A stretch of DNA of 64,000 nt. Source: Cylindrobasidium torrendii FP15055 ss-10. Its lineage: Eukaryota; Basidiomycota; Agaricomycetes; Agaricales; Physalacriaceae. The stretch is taken from positions 1 to 64,000 of the forward strand of contig KN880547.1 of NCBI GenBank assembly GCA_000934385.1, in the 5' to 3' direction. The notes beneath the pieces were generated by a model. It worked only from the letters and a program-made list of their open reading frames with translations, did not search any database and was not told the DNA's origin. Shown one piece after another: positions 31,701 through 41,200 of this stretch; the stretch's first letter is position 1, and each line of letters begins with the position of its first letter. Position numbers and translations under genes: made by a program.

Positions 31701-32704
31701 ATGGAGCCTGATGGGGCCAGCTTCCACCACTCCGCGCGAAGGTACCTGGCAGTCTTCGCCCTCAGTTCGTCACGCAAGGAGTCGGGGCAGCGCGGTCGGT
31801 AGTACTGGTATTGTGCATTGTCGTCAGCCAGGTGGATCTCGTGGTTCACCTCGCGCATTGGAGGCAGCTCTTCCGGGACCCCCTGCATCATATCAGCAAA
31901 TGCATCCAGGTGCGCCTGGCGTAAACGCGGAATATCCGCGTCGACGTACCCGCTAGTCTCCGCACGCTCGGGTGCCGCCATTGAGAATACCGCCGGCAGC
32001 CGCCCTGGATACAGGGCCCTGCGGTCCTCCAACCAAATCCGGTTGCGGAGTGCGTTAGCCTCCGAGTCCAAGTCTTCGTCGTAGTCGGCGCTCATGCGTC
32101 GTATGCGCGCGGGAGTCCCAGGCTCTGACGCCTTCGGGTGAACAAAGTCGTGAGCCTCAGTGGTGGCAGGAGGAACCCTCGAAAAAGGGTAGCTGCGAAT
32201 CGAATTGAGTTGCTTACTCAAGTCCTTGTAGTCGTTTTCAATTACCTCGGTTGCGCTCATCCGGTACTCCGTTTGGGCGGTAAGCAAGGCTAAGTATTCC
32301 AACGGCAAACGGCTGTCAAATACCCTATGCAATTTGGGGACAGCGTCTATACGGTTCATGAATCTCGACGGTTTCGCAAACCCATCCTCTTCTGCCTCTT
32401 GGCTAAGCTCGTCCATAATTCGTTGGACCCTCTCAGGTTTTCGTTCATTCGGTTCGGGGCGCGGAGCCCCATGGGGTACAGGTCCCGTACGGCCATCAGC
32501 TTCCGCCGCGTCTGGGATCCCGTTCGCGCCACACGGGGCGCTATTCTTCGTTTCAATTTCTACGCTCTCTGCCCATTGTTGTATAGGCTCGACGTAGTTG
32601 TGGTAGTCATTCTCGTCCATGAGAACGGGATGGGTATCTGCAGGTAATGATCTTTCTCTTATTGTTTTCTTTTCGTTCTCATCTTCGTCAACCACCTCTT
32701 CCAT
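28712..32704 (-). CDS. pol: retrotransposon pol: reverse transcriptase, RNase H, integrase, chromodomain
   Basis: A 1,330-codon frame. Reverse transcriptase: LCVQKKDGRLRTVIDLRQRN near residue 345 and the active site VYLDDIFIYS near 455. RNase H: WLICDASVTGVGAMLGQG near 600 and VITDHEALQFF. Integrase: zinc-binding H-x4-H and C-x2-C in HRVVGHYG and FCASCVPC near 900-940, catalytic Asp in MDFVGPF near 968, Asp in VSDRDSKFTS near 1026 and Glu in DGSTERM near 1062. The C-terminus carries a chromodomain-like segment (VESILGHQW, then FQVRWADGDTTWETYEV) near 1270-1310, thought to steer integration to marked chromatin. The first Met lies ten codons after the gag stop and in the same frame, so translation may come from readthrough or from reinitiation. 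Confidence 0.95.
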   Translation of the reverse strand: MEEVVDEDENEKKTIRERSLPADTHPVLMDENDYHNYVEPIQQWAESVEIETKNSAPCGANGIPDAAEADGRTGPVPHGAPRPEPNERKPERVQRIMDELSQEAEEDGFAKPSRFMNRIDAVPKLHRVFDSRLPLEYLALLTAQTEYRMSATEVIENDYKDLSKQLNSIRSYPFSRVPPATTEAHDFVHPKASEPGTPARIRRMSADYDEDLDSEANALRNRIWLEDRRALYPGRLPAVFSMAAPERAETSGYVDADIPRLRQAHLDAFADMMQGVPEELPPMREVNHEIHLADDNAQYQYYRPRCPDSLRDELRAKTARYLRAEWWKLAPSGSMTQAAPLLCVQKKDGRLRTVIDLRQRNDNTLKDVTPLPNMDRIREDVARARYRSKIDLSDAYEQVRIVGQDIPKTAFRSITDVLFSQVMQQGDCNAPATFQRLMTAIFRDMIGVCVHVYLDDIFIYSNSIEEHEQHLKEVLSRLRAQKLYLRAVKCELYSDDLDCLGYRVDDVGLHADVDKLNKVAEWRVPRTYHDIQRFVGMVNYLAAFLPDISAYTGPLMTMMQNAHSFVWRPLHQRCFEEIKRICLRAPPLKPIDPAADEPIWLICDASVTGVGAMLGQGKEWFSCRPAGFMSKKLTSAQHNYRVHELETLAILEALLKWEDKLIGYKFHVITDHEALQFFKTQKTLSPRQMRWMDYLARFDFDIRYVKGENNKIADCLSRYYESDTSDDVHDPYEYVRADVRIDPQGHDLPLDRRAEIEAQGVEINALAAAEVRRSRRVKENAELRDIEAEAMAAAAAEGSQTESQSSVYSTFPLQELIDATGGEARMDLPDDDLRQAVCDNLADDPLLAKVLADPDGNPTFVLRDQVVWYVRPDGVQVLCVPKGKLGERTIRGALIEEAHRVVGHYGPQRTSEYLRRWYWWPSIAKDIDKFCASCVPCQKGKATYQLPSGKLHSLPVPLRPWESISMDFVGPFPPTPDGHNYLWVVMCRMTGMVHLIPVSTKTTAVELSWIYIREVVRLHGLPTSIVSDRDSKFTSRWWKEVHRMLGSRLLMSTSFHPQTDGSTERMIRDVSQILRIEISPAQKEWKRKVDLTEFAINASIRGGARYAPFELNGGYMPRMLKEPSQLGEAPAGVRQYARQALRFLAEAHDGIIASRVFQSHYANRRRKEDDPGLAVGAKVYLSTKNLNLPKDRARKLAPKFIGPFEIVQAFPDTSTYKLALPPSLEARRIHPVFHVSLLRRHVESDDALFPGRREPVPYDFGRQEDDEVFVESILGHQWNGPRVDSLIFQVRWADGDTTWETYEVCKPLEALDAYLQLQGASQPRRLARHN

Positions 32705-32728
32705 CCGAGGTGTCCGGCGGCCCGAGCG

Positions 32729-32734
32729 TAGTCA
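32729..32734 (-). promoter_or_regulatory. UGA-CUA readthrough-type stop between gag-protease and pol
   Basis: On the minus strand gag ends with GCT AAC TGA CTA CGC, and pol continues in the same frame to its first ATG nine codons later with no other stop. UGA followed by CUA is a known strongly leaky stop context in alphaviruses and several cellular genes. Readthrough would make a Gag-Pol fusion at low yield. The frame identity and the context are seen; readthrough itself is inferred. Confidence 0.65.
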
Positions 32735-35700
32735 GTTAGCCGGCGCAGGTGGAGGTGCCTCGGGGAGAGGTTTGTCCTTTGCCTTCAGTATCATTCTCGC
32801 CCTTCTAGCCAGGCCAGAAGCCTCAACGTTCACTGCGGATCCTGGTATGACTACAGAGCCGATGCGGACACAATTGTTCTCGAAGTCCAAGTGGACTCCG
32901 TACTTGTGCATGGTCGGGGTGCCAATTAACAGGTGATACACATCCAGATTCACTATATCCGCATAATCCATCGGCGTTGCGCCGGGGAAATCAAATCGGA
33001 AGTAAGAGCCAAAGTTGATAACCGAGCGGCTACCCACTGTACCCAGTTGCAGAGGGACTGGCTCTGCCAGTCTTCGTACGTCCAGCTTAGCAACATAAGC
33101 GTATGATGGCGAGAAGCATGTCGTATTGCTGCCACTATCCCAAAGCGTGAGAGCCTTGAGGTCGTTCCTTCCGTTTATGCACGTCTCTGTGACCATGCAC
33201 CTACGCATGGTGTCAGGCATTGCGGGGCGAGTGATTGGCGCTTTGGGGATCTCCAACCGCCATTTAGTGCGTCCTTCGCCCTTCATAGCAACTTCTTCCT
33301 GATTTTCGTCCGCAGGTAGCACGGTCATAGCGTTAATGACCAATGCTTCGTCGCTCTCGTAGTTAGAGTATGTCTCGAAATCATTGGTGTGAGCATCCAG
33401 TTCCACCGTCTGTGTCTCATACCCGGTGTGAACGGAGCAATCATCATCCGCTTCTGCGCTGGCTTCCATGGCCCTGATGAGCGCGACGGGCCTGAAAAGT
33501 CCAGAGCCGGGGTTTTCACAGCCCTCGTGTCCCGCCTTTTTCCCGGGTTCGTTGCAGTCATAGCAGCGTATTGGGCGTAGTGCGGTACGATTAGCAGGTC
33601 CTTTGACCGGCGCCTTTGGTCGAGTCGGTGTCCCGCGGCCCCCTTCTGGTGCAGGTGTCGGTTTAGGGTTGGCTACTGCTCTTTGAGGAGCCACCGCTCG
33701 AGTGGTTGGCTCGAGTTTCTTAGCGTACAGTTTGCTTTCTGCCTGTACTTCTTCATACTGGCAGGCAAACTCCATAATGTGATCCAACGGAGAGGTGGTT
33801 AGTTGCACTCGCTTTGTTATAAGCCAGTCTCTCATTGCGTCGGGCATACACTCTAAGAAGCGAGAGCGGATCTCAGTCTCTGCCGGCGGAAGCGGCATTT
33901 GGTTAGCGGCCTCGTACAGTTCCTCGAGGAAACTGTTGGCGTCTGTGCCCGATTTCCAGGCCAGGGCGCGGAAGCGTCGTACGTTGTCGAACATAGAGAC
34001 CGAGCGGATGAACCTACTAAATAGACCAGCAATTACCTCCGCGGAAGTCCACTGAGATTTCCGTCGGTTTTCTGAGGCGGTGGAGACATTATTGCGATAC
34101 CAAGTCGCAGCCGACCCTTCGAGATTATTCATAATCATGAACTTCATTGACGCTTCATACTGGGGGCCTACTGTAAGCTGGCTCTCCAAGTACATGGCCC
34201 ACGCTAAGACGCAGGATTCCAACTTGAAGAACTCGTTCTGCCCTGAGTACTTGGGTAATTCCGACGAAGGAGGCTTAAATGCCTTACGATCCTTGGCGTC
34301 GGGCAGGGTGGTTCCAGTGTGTTCGTTCCAAGTCCGCAAAAGGCGGCGGACCAAGTGCTCGCGTTGGTCCCTCATCGCTTGCTCGCCATCGGTGGAGGCT
34401 CTAGGCTCCATCGAGGGACGAAGTGATCTCGACCGTTGGCGCAGTGCTCTATCTCGTCCTTCGGGATCGAGAGGGTCATCGCTCTCCGAACTCGAACTGC
34501 TGCTTTCGTCATCAGATGGATCCCCTTGAGGTGCTTGTAAGGTGTGTGGGGTGCTCGATGCTCTGGAGGATCTACTCTGTGTGTGTCGGGACGTATGTCC
34601 CTTCGAACGTTTGTCTTGGCCATGCCGGCGCAGAGGCTTCTCGTTCCCATCTGCAGGCCGATCTGATTCTAGTACCAGTCCAGGATTCCCTATTGCGTAT
34701 ATGTCAACCGATCCATCTCGACCGACGCCTATGCTGTACCCTGTGGAGTGGTATTGCCTGCGGGGAAAATTCCAGCGATATACGCTTCCTTCCGAGTCAA
34801 TGAACAGATTCGATGAGCCCTTGTCCTTAGGTCGAGGCTGGTGAGCCAAGCCTTGCCATAAAATAGTGGAGGCGTGGTCGCGTACGAGGGCACGAAGTTC
34901 CTCCTCGGCGGGGTCAGATTCCGATACAACACTTCTGGGGCCTCTACTATTTGGCGGTCTTGGAGTGGTAGCGCGCAGTGTCCGCCTGAGCGGACCTCTA
35001 AGGAGCGCGGTGACATCGTTGCTCGCAGGACTTTCCCGTTTAGGTATGGGTACTAGTTCAACGGATGGCCCAACTTTCAACTCGCTCCGGAGGTGCAGGT
35101 CCATAATGCCCATTGCAGTATACACGGCGTTTCCAATTTTGGTTTGCAACTCTTCGAGAGTAACGTGGGCCTTTCGTGCCTCATCGACCCAGAGCTCGAT
35201 GTCCTTGGATACTTGCTCTGCCAGGTCTCGCTCGTAGGCTGGCAACCATTCCATATGTGCTACCAAGAGACCCGAGTCATACACTGAATCGTGATGGCTG
35301 GGCTCGAAGTCCCATTCTACTTTATCCTTTATCTCCCCTAGGTCGAATTCGTGGGGACCCGCAGTGAAGCATACCTTAAGCTCTTCCCAATCCTCCGTTG
35401 TATGTCGGTCGGCTATGGTGGCTTCGACTACCTCCGCCACTCTGTCGCCACTATCGACCACGGTGTTCGGCATCTCGTGGAACTCATCCTCATCGCTCTG
35501 ACCCGCATCAGGTTCGATAGGGTCTCTTTCAGCTAGAGCTTGGAACGAGTTCATGCTTCTCGTTGGGGATGGGACTACCCCGCGCGATACCGGTAGTGTA
35601 GGCGCGGGATTGCTAGTCGGTGTCACCACATGCGGACCCTTTTGCAGATTGCGGGGAAATGCCGGTGGTTTGGCACTGCCGCTAGGAATCGGTACAGGAG

Positions 35701-35794
35701 CCGGGCTTCTATGAGTGTTCCTGGTCGACTTGGCCGGGCCTAACCCGGAAAAGTCTTTTGGTTTTCTATGACTCGAACTGGCCATGGACGTCAT
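32732..35794 (-). CDS. gag: retrotransposon gag with zinc knuckle and aspartic protease
   Basis: A 1,020-codon frame, long for gag because the protease is included. The N-terminal 450 residues are basic, Ser- and Pro-rich. The capsid-like part lies around residues 510-700 (ELPKYSGQNEFFKLESCVLA, then AWKSGTDANSFLEELYEAAN). A zinc-knuckle variant CYDCNEPGKKAGHEGC near residue 746 has spacing C-x2-C-x8-H-x2-C rather than C-x2-C-x4-H-x4-C. The protease follows with the active site LTLWDSGSNTTCF near residue 888 and the family Gly segment LLIGTPTMHKYGV. The stop is TGA directly followed by CTA. Protease therefore lies before the stop and is made with every Gag, unlike most elements where it sits in pol. 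Confidence 0.92.
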   Translation of the reverse strand: MTSMASSSHRKPKDFSGLGPAKSTRNTHRSPAPVPIPSGSAKPPAFPRNLQKGPHVVTPTSNPAPTLPVSRGVVPSPTRSMNSFQALAERDPIEPDAGQSDEDEFHEMPNTVVDSGDRVAEVVEATIADRHTTEDWEELKVCFTAGPHEFDLGEIKDKVEWDFEPSHHDSVYDSGLLVAHMEWLPAYERDLAEQVSKDIELWVDEARKAHVTLEELQTKIGNAVYTAMGIMDLHLRSELKVGPSVELVPIPKRESPASNDVTALLRGPLRRTLRATTPRPPNSRGPRSVVSESDPAEEELRALVRDHASTILWQGLAHQPRPKDKGSSNLFIDSEGSVYRWNFPRRQYHSTGYSIGVGRDGSVDIYAIGNPGLVLESDRPADGNEKPLRRHGQDKRSKGHTSRHTQSRSSRASSTPHTLQAPQGDPSDDESSSSSSESDDPLDPEGRDRALRQRSRSLRPSMEPRASTDGEQAMRDQREHLVRRLLRTWNEHTGTTLPDAKDRKAFKPPSSELPKYSGQNEFFKLESCVLAWAMYLESQLTVGPQYEASMKFMIMNNLEGSAATWYRNNVSTASENRRKSQWTSAEVIAGLFSRFIRSVSMFDNVRRFRALAWKSGTDANSFLEELYEAANQMPLPPAETEIRSRFLECMPDAMRDWLITKRVQLTTSPLDHIMEFACQYEEVQAESKLYAKKLEPTTRAVAPQRAVANPKPTPAPEGGRGTPTRPKAPVKGPANRTALRPIRCYDCNEPGKKAGHEGCENPGSGLFRPVALIRAMEASAEADDDCSVHTGYETQTVELDAHTNDFETYSNYESDEALVINAMTVLPADENQEEVAMKGEGRTKWRLEIPKAPITRPAMPDTMRRCMVTETCINGRNDLKALTLWDSGSNTTCFSPSYAYVAKLDVRRLAEPVPLQLGTVGSRSVINFGSYFRFDFPGATPMDYADIVNLDVYHLLIGTPTMHKYGVHLDFENNCVRIGSVVIPGSAVNVEASGLARRARMILKAKDKPLPEAPPPAPAN

Positions 35795-36051
35795 TTTCGT
35801 ATCACGATGCTATCGATGGGATACGAGAAAATTTTTTGGGATAAGCCTCTGTGGGCTGTAATTCGGTCGGACACGTAGAGCGTGTCCTGGGTTCTGGTCT
35901 TCGTCTCGTTATCAAGATCGAAGTAGTATTCAGTCGGACACTAGATAGTATCCTAGGCGAATTCAATATAGCACGGGGTACTATTGGTGAATTTGCTCGT
36001 CGCCTGGCGAGCTGGGATTCAGCACTGAACTAGGAGTGTAGTTCAAAAAAG
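35795..36051 (-). other. retrotransposon leader with unusual primer-binding region
   Basis: Right after the 5' LTR the minus strand reads CTTTTTTGAACTACACTCC, which does not start with the TGG typical of a tRNA primer-binding site. A 10-base stretch TTCAGTGCTG (36029 down to 36020) is complementary to CAGCACTGAA inside the LTR (36112 down to 36103), downstream of its TATA-like box. This could allow self-priming of the kind described for Tf1. Confidence 0.45.
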
Positions 36052-36223
36052 TGTAAGAAAAACCTCCTTTCACGCAAAGACAGAACTTGAACAACGTAGT
36101 TATTCAGTGCTGCGTAATGCGACAGTAGGAGGAAAAGAACTACTACTACGGGTAAGGTGATCGACGTATATAGCCGGAAGGTGGCGCAGTAGCGCCACGG
36201 TACATAACTACGATACCCTTACA
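36052..36223 (-). repeat. 5' LTR (172 bp)
   Basis: Promoter-bearing LTR of the element, identical by eye to 26358-26529. A TATA-like CTATATAC on the minus strand lies at about 36165-36172. The right flank TGTCA at 36224-36228 repeats the left target site. Confidence 0.95.
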
Positions 36224-36507
36224 TGTCAGCTCAAGCGACGGAGGCTCTTGCTCTTATGTTCTTCGACTCAATGTAGAACATACTACGGGATGTATCCGCT
36301 CCTCACTCGTTTTATTATAGACTGACCGTGGTAATGACAGGGCATACTGCCACATTTTGAACCAAAGCAACGCGATCGTGGCGCATCAGATCAATCAACG
36401 GTATCTATATTACATAAGCAGGCGCAGGTCGGCAGCTGCGCCTCCTCAATCTTGGACTTTGACAACCAAAAGGGATCCCCATACATTCTGCGTCTAAGCT
36501 TGGAACA

Positions 36508-38037
36508 ATGGATCCGGGAAGATTACAGACACTTCTCGAGAGCAACGAACCTCCGGATGTCGATGAGCGGGACCAAGTCCGCGCAGTTCTGTTGCCAGTT
36601 CGCCAGCATCTTGCCGACTTGGTTTCGCGGATTACCTCTACCCAGGCGGAACTCACGCGAATGATCACAGAGCAGAGGCAGGAGACGATCCATCTCACTC
36701 GTATTGAAGGCATCCTAAGTCCGTTACGCTCCATCCCAGATGATGTTCTCGCCATGATATTCGAACACTGCTGTTATTCGTCACTCGACGACAGCGGAGA
36801 GCCTACATTTGCGGACGACGCATTTCCGAATAGTAACTCCACCGATACCTCGTCACCGCCTTGGTCCCTATCACAAGTGTGCCAGAACTGGCGCGCGCTG
36901 GCTATCTCGCGCGGTCACCTCTGGGCGACTGTATGCATAAGAGACGACATAGATGGACAGAAACCAGCTACCGTATCCACCCAATGCCAGCGGGTTAAGC
37001 TTATTCTTTTACGCTCAAAGGAATGCCATTTGCGCATCTTCTTTCGAGGACGAAGGAAACCATCCATTGCGTTGTTCAAAATTTTGCTCGATGATCTACA
37101 CCGTTGGCGTTGGGCAATTCTCAAGGTTGATCCCATTATCGTGCAGCCGCTTCATGGGGCCACATTGCCATTCTTGACGCATCTTTCTCTTCGACTACAT
37201 TCGGTTGCTGAGGAGCATATTGCCCTGCACACACCCGCCCTGCGCTTCATGGAAGAGATAAGGCGGTACCGGAACGACATGATCGACGTAACATGGGGAA
37301 AAGTAACCTCTTATACCTGCGTGGAATCCAACTTGGACCAAATCGAGCGCCTGACCAATGCCACCAACATTACCATCTCGGACTCAGCCCAAATCAAGTC
37401 TGAGCATCGCAGGAATCCGCCCCCAGAAAACCCGATCTATCTCGACAAGGTTACCACCCTGCACATTCACGAGAACGAACGCACCCTCGGTGAGAAGTCG
37501 TTGTGTGCTTACGTATTTGACCGCTTTGCCTTCACATCCCTTCGCATACTTCACCTCACCTTCCCCGGCTACATTATGCCGGGCATGCGTGTTGGCGCGT
37601 TCCCGTCTACACTTTCGGAGCTCACGCTGCATTACGTCCCGGAAACCAGGCTAGAAGATATTGATTGGGCGGACGTTGTGGATTTGTGGAAGCAGGCAGG
37701 CAGCCTTTCTACGCTATACCTCAAGATACCGCCACATCTCTCCATAATCGACGGGCTGAAAACGCTCAGTTCGGACATCCATCTCTTACCGAACCTCATC
37801 ACCCTTCGTTTCGTATGCGACCAAGCACCCCCTAGTAGTCTTCTGCCAACGCTGCAGGATGTCCTCACCGCGCGAAGTCATACTCTGCGCAAAGTTCATT
37901 TAGTGCGAGCGAATGGAACAAAAGGAGAAGTTGAGGACGCCTGGCGAAGCGAGATCTGGGATATGGTGGGAATGCCGATGGACTCATGGCAGTCAGAAAA
38001 AGGATTGGAAGTGTCCTTCAAGCTCTTTACCCGATGA
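36508..38037 (+). CDS. F-box domain protein
   Basis: A single-exon gene of 509 codons, of the large F-box family expanded in agaricomycetes. After an N-terminal helix (LADLVSRITSTQAELTRMI) comes the F-box-like motif LSPLRSIPDDVLAMIFEHCC at about residues 70-90. The usual continuation WSLSQVCQNWRALAISRGHL follows, with the site of Skp1 contact. The rest has the irregular leucine-rich pattern seen in these proteins (LPFLTHLSLRLHS, TSLRILHLTFPGY). It would act as a substrate receptor of an SCF ubiquitin ligase; the target is unknown. The start MDPGRLQTLLESNEPPDVDE fits relatives. The retrotransposon LTR ends only 284 bp upstream, so the insertion may have affected its promoter. Confidence 0.88.
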   Translation: MDPGRLQTLLESNEPPDVDERDQVRAVLLPVRQHLADLVSRITSTQAELTRMITEQRQETIHLTRIEGILSPLRSIPDDVLAMIFEHCCYSSLDDSGEPTFADDAFPNSNSTDTSSPPWSLSQVCQNWRALAISRGHLWATVCIRDDIDGQKPATVSTQCQRVKLILLRSKECHLRIFFRGRRKPSIALFKILLDDLHRWRWAILKVDPIIVQPLHGATLPFLTHLSLRLHSVAEEHIALHTPALRFMEEIRRYRNDMIDVTWGKVTSYTCVESNLDQIERLTNATNITISDSAQIKSEHRRNPPPENPIYLDKVTTLHIHENERTLGEKSLCAYVFDRFAFTSLRILHLTFPGYIMPGMRVGAFPSTLSELTLHYVPETRLEDIDWADVVDLWKQAGSLSTLYLKIPPHLSIIDGLKTLSSDIHLLPNLITLRFVCDQAPPSSLLPTLQDVLTARSHTLRKVHLVRANGTKGEVEDAWRSEIWDMVGMPMDSWQSEKGLEVSFKLFTR

Positions 38038-38282
38038 TCGCGCGGTTATTGCACCACTGTTACAGCAGTCGATACGCTTGCGTCTGCGGTAGGACAAGGA
38101 TGGACACATTTCACCTCGAGAGTTGCATGTAAACATTACTACGAAAACACGGTCCCCATGTAGAGGTCGTTTCTGGCACTCAAGTACTTGTAGTCGTATT
38201 GGTTGACCAGAATTGATCAACAGTGCATCAGTCATTTATGGGATGAGTTATATCTCTGTTCTAGAATTTGCCAGTAAACAGC

Positions 38283-41200
38283 CTATAATTCGTCCTTAAC
38301 CCTGTCATCCACCGTCGCTCCTCCCAGTTGCTCCGAATCCTCATCCCGGACAATGGTATTGTCGATACGCCCAGCATCCGGCTCCGGCTCTGAGCCAACT
38401 GTAGTCACTGGCTCTCCAGCCAGCACATTGATATCCACTACTGCAGCGCCCTTGCGAATTTTCCCCTCGTCCGCCAACTTCTTCGTGAACATCGCAATCT
38501 CCCTATCGTACTCCTCCCATTCAGGAATCTGTCTGGCCCTCGCCAATTTTGGCTCCTTTGTCAAAGGATTTTGGCACAGATCGATTGTCTTGGCACGGTG
38601 GAGGCGATCCTTGCTGCACCACGTCTCGCACTGGCCATCCTCATCAGCAACATTGTCGGTCGGACATGAGAAAAGACATACCCATAGCCAATCTTCGGGT
38701 AACGAGAAGATGGGTACTTCTCGCTGCAGGTTATTTGGTAAGTCTTGGTCGAGGTTCGCCAACGAATTAGGATCAGCAGACAACGCTTGGTAATGGCCAC
38801 GAAGGATATCCTACCAAAGTAGGATCAGTACGCCTGCTTCCCGCATAGAATAGAAACTTACCCCAGCGGCACCCTGTCTGAACTTAACCAGATCGATAAC
38901 ATACAGCGCGCTGATGTGGTACGGCCGTCCCCTCAACGATTCTTTCCAGTAACCTGTCTTCCAGAACCTGAAGCCTTCCATGTCCGTGTTGTCATCGCCC
39001 ATGGGCGTGTATCCGTATACCGCTCCATGCAAGTCGAGGTCAACAAGCTCTTGCAAATCCGTGCGAACGATCTGGTCAGCGTCGACAAAGATGACTTTCT
39101 TGAGGTCAAGCGGGAAGAGGACATCCAAGAAGAGGATCTTGTACGCCCAGATGATGCGCTGCTTTTCCTTCTGCGCACGTAGGAAGGAAGGCCATTTATA
39201 GGTTACCAGCTCATAGTCGAAGCCGTATGCCTCGGCGTAGTGCGGGATGAATTCCTGTTTACAAGGTCAGGCAAGGGCTCTGACAATACTGGAAGGATAG
39301 TGGCATACCAGGAAAGACGGCGAGAGGAAATTCTCAATGAACCAGAACTTGACTGTGCTGTTCGTATGTCTCATGACACTTTGGATCATAATGCCCACAA
39401 AGCGTTCGTATAACAAACCGGACGCGACGGTGAAGATGTTGATATCCGCCTGCTGCTTGACCGGCACTAATCCCGTCTCTTCGACCTTTGCTTTCTCTGC
39501 GGTACCAAAGAATGACTTCAGCCCAGAAATCAAATCATCAACGAAGCCCCCCTCGTCATCATCATCGTCGTCGTCCCCCAGATTAGGGTCAAGCACGTCC
39601 ACGTTTTCCATCCCCGGCACCCGTCTGAACTTCGGATAGATAGTCATGCCCTCAAAACTCGTGACAGCAATACCACGTCCAACTTCCTCAACCGAAGGGC
39701 TATCCCATCCATGCGCGCCAACGCTCTCCAGTGTGTAAATCTGTCGCCCACGTCCCTCACGAATGTCTAGCTCGAACACACCAGGCGTTGTCTTGAACTG
39801 GAAGTAACCGTAGTTTGCCATGACAAGTGTATCATCAATCGTTTTGTTTTCTCCATCGAGCAGCTGGAGCTGTAGTCCGCGCGGAGAGCCGTTTCTTGCC
39901 ATGTCCCTAGCATGTCCCTCGATAACGATGTAGTCAAGTTCGAAGGTCGCGTCGACGCTGCTGTCCCCTGGCGCAATTCGCCCGAGCTGTATGTTGTCCA
40001 GGTCATAGGTTGACTCGCGCGGACGTACGAGCCATGCCGAAGGGACTTCCATCGCCAGTGTGTATATCGGTTCCAAAGGCAAGTCGTTGAATATGGTTTC
40101 CGCGCGAACTTCATCTCTATTTAAACAAAAAGTGAGTAAGACCATCAAGTACCGCGGCTTCAGCACCAACCCATTGTCATCAAACTGAGGTGCCGCCAAC
40201 AGGTTCGACCGGTAAAATCTCTTGAGTGGGATCTAGGAGGTTCAAGTCAGCGCCCGTGTCAAGTGGCACCGAGGCATACATACCTCCTCTGTTGACAAAG
40301 GGTTTAACCTCACTTCGACGTATACATCAGGCAGCGCAGAAATCCACTATACTGGGAATTGAGATCCAGTTCGACATGGAGAGCAACCTCGCTAACCCTC
40401 AAAATACTGGCCCAACGCTGGGCTGTCTCACTGAGCGGGTCAATGATGGCGGAAATTTGATACAACGCAGTGGAATTGTCGCCATACTCAAAGCCCCTAC
40501 CAGAAAGTGAGCGCACAAGCAGAAAAGGTTGGGAGGATCGCACGTGAATTTTTTGTCCAAAACCGAGTATCCACGGAAACGCGGGCGGAGAGGCGCATCA
40601 AATAGTCCGACCTCGCTTGGGTCTGGTTGTTGTGTAGCGGAAAGGACGATCGACGACATTAGCAAGAGCTGCGAACGGGACGCGCTACAACGACTTCGAT
40701 GAGAGCGATGCAACAACGTGACATCAAGGCATACCGATCCAAAGTGTTTGACCATGGCGCTATCTCCGGAAGAGCAGCACTCAGCTCTGCAATCCGCTTG
40801 ATTTCGTATTCCTCCAAGGCCTTGAAGTCCTCCTGACCGAAATCGCCCTCGAATGGACCAATCGCCTGCGTTGCCCGTCCGTTAGCGAAGTGTGTATATC
40901 CTAGGGGTACGAACACACCCTTCCATTGATAACAATGCTCTGCGCGCCGGGTTGAACCCCGAACTCCTTCAGGAAACGAATCCCAGAAGCGGTGTACAGA
41001 GCGCTACGTTCGGGTTCGTACGCAGACTCCTTTGCCAACGCCTGGAAGGTGCCTTCATCGGTGATCGGCGTTTGTGTATCAGTCGACGCCATACCCAACG
41101 CGCTCAGCAAGTGGTCCACGGAATGCCTTGACACGCTTGACTGAGTCGTCAGATGTTCAAGCAGCCATGCGACGGGCGCATCCTTCGCCGTTAGCTCAAC

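Larger units (their letters stand above)
26358..36223 (-). mobile_element. complete Ty3-type (chromovirus) LTR retrotransposon with a third ORF
   Basis: A 9.87-kb element reading on the minus strand. Two 172-bp long terminal repeats, which I find identical, start TGTAAG and end CTTACA, and the whole is flanked by the 5-bp duplication TGTCA (26353-26357 and 36224-36228). Order along the element: 5' LTR, leader, gag with zinc knuckle and protease, UGA stop, pol with reverse transcriptase, RNase H, integrase and chromodomain, a third 617-codon ORF, polypurine run, 3' LTR. Integrase after RNase H puts it in the Ty3 order, and the C-terminal chromodomain marks it as a chromovirus. All three ORFs are intact, so the insertion is recent and could be active. 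Confidence 0.95.
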
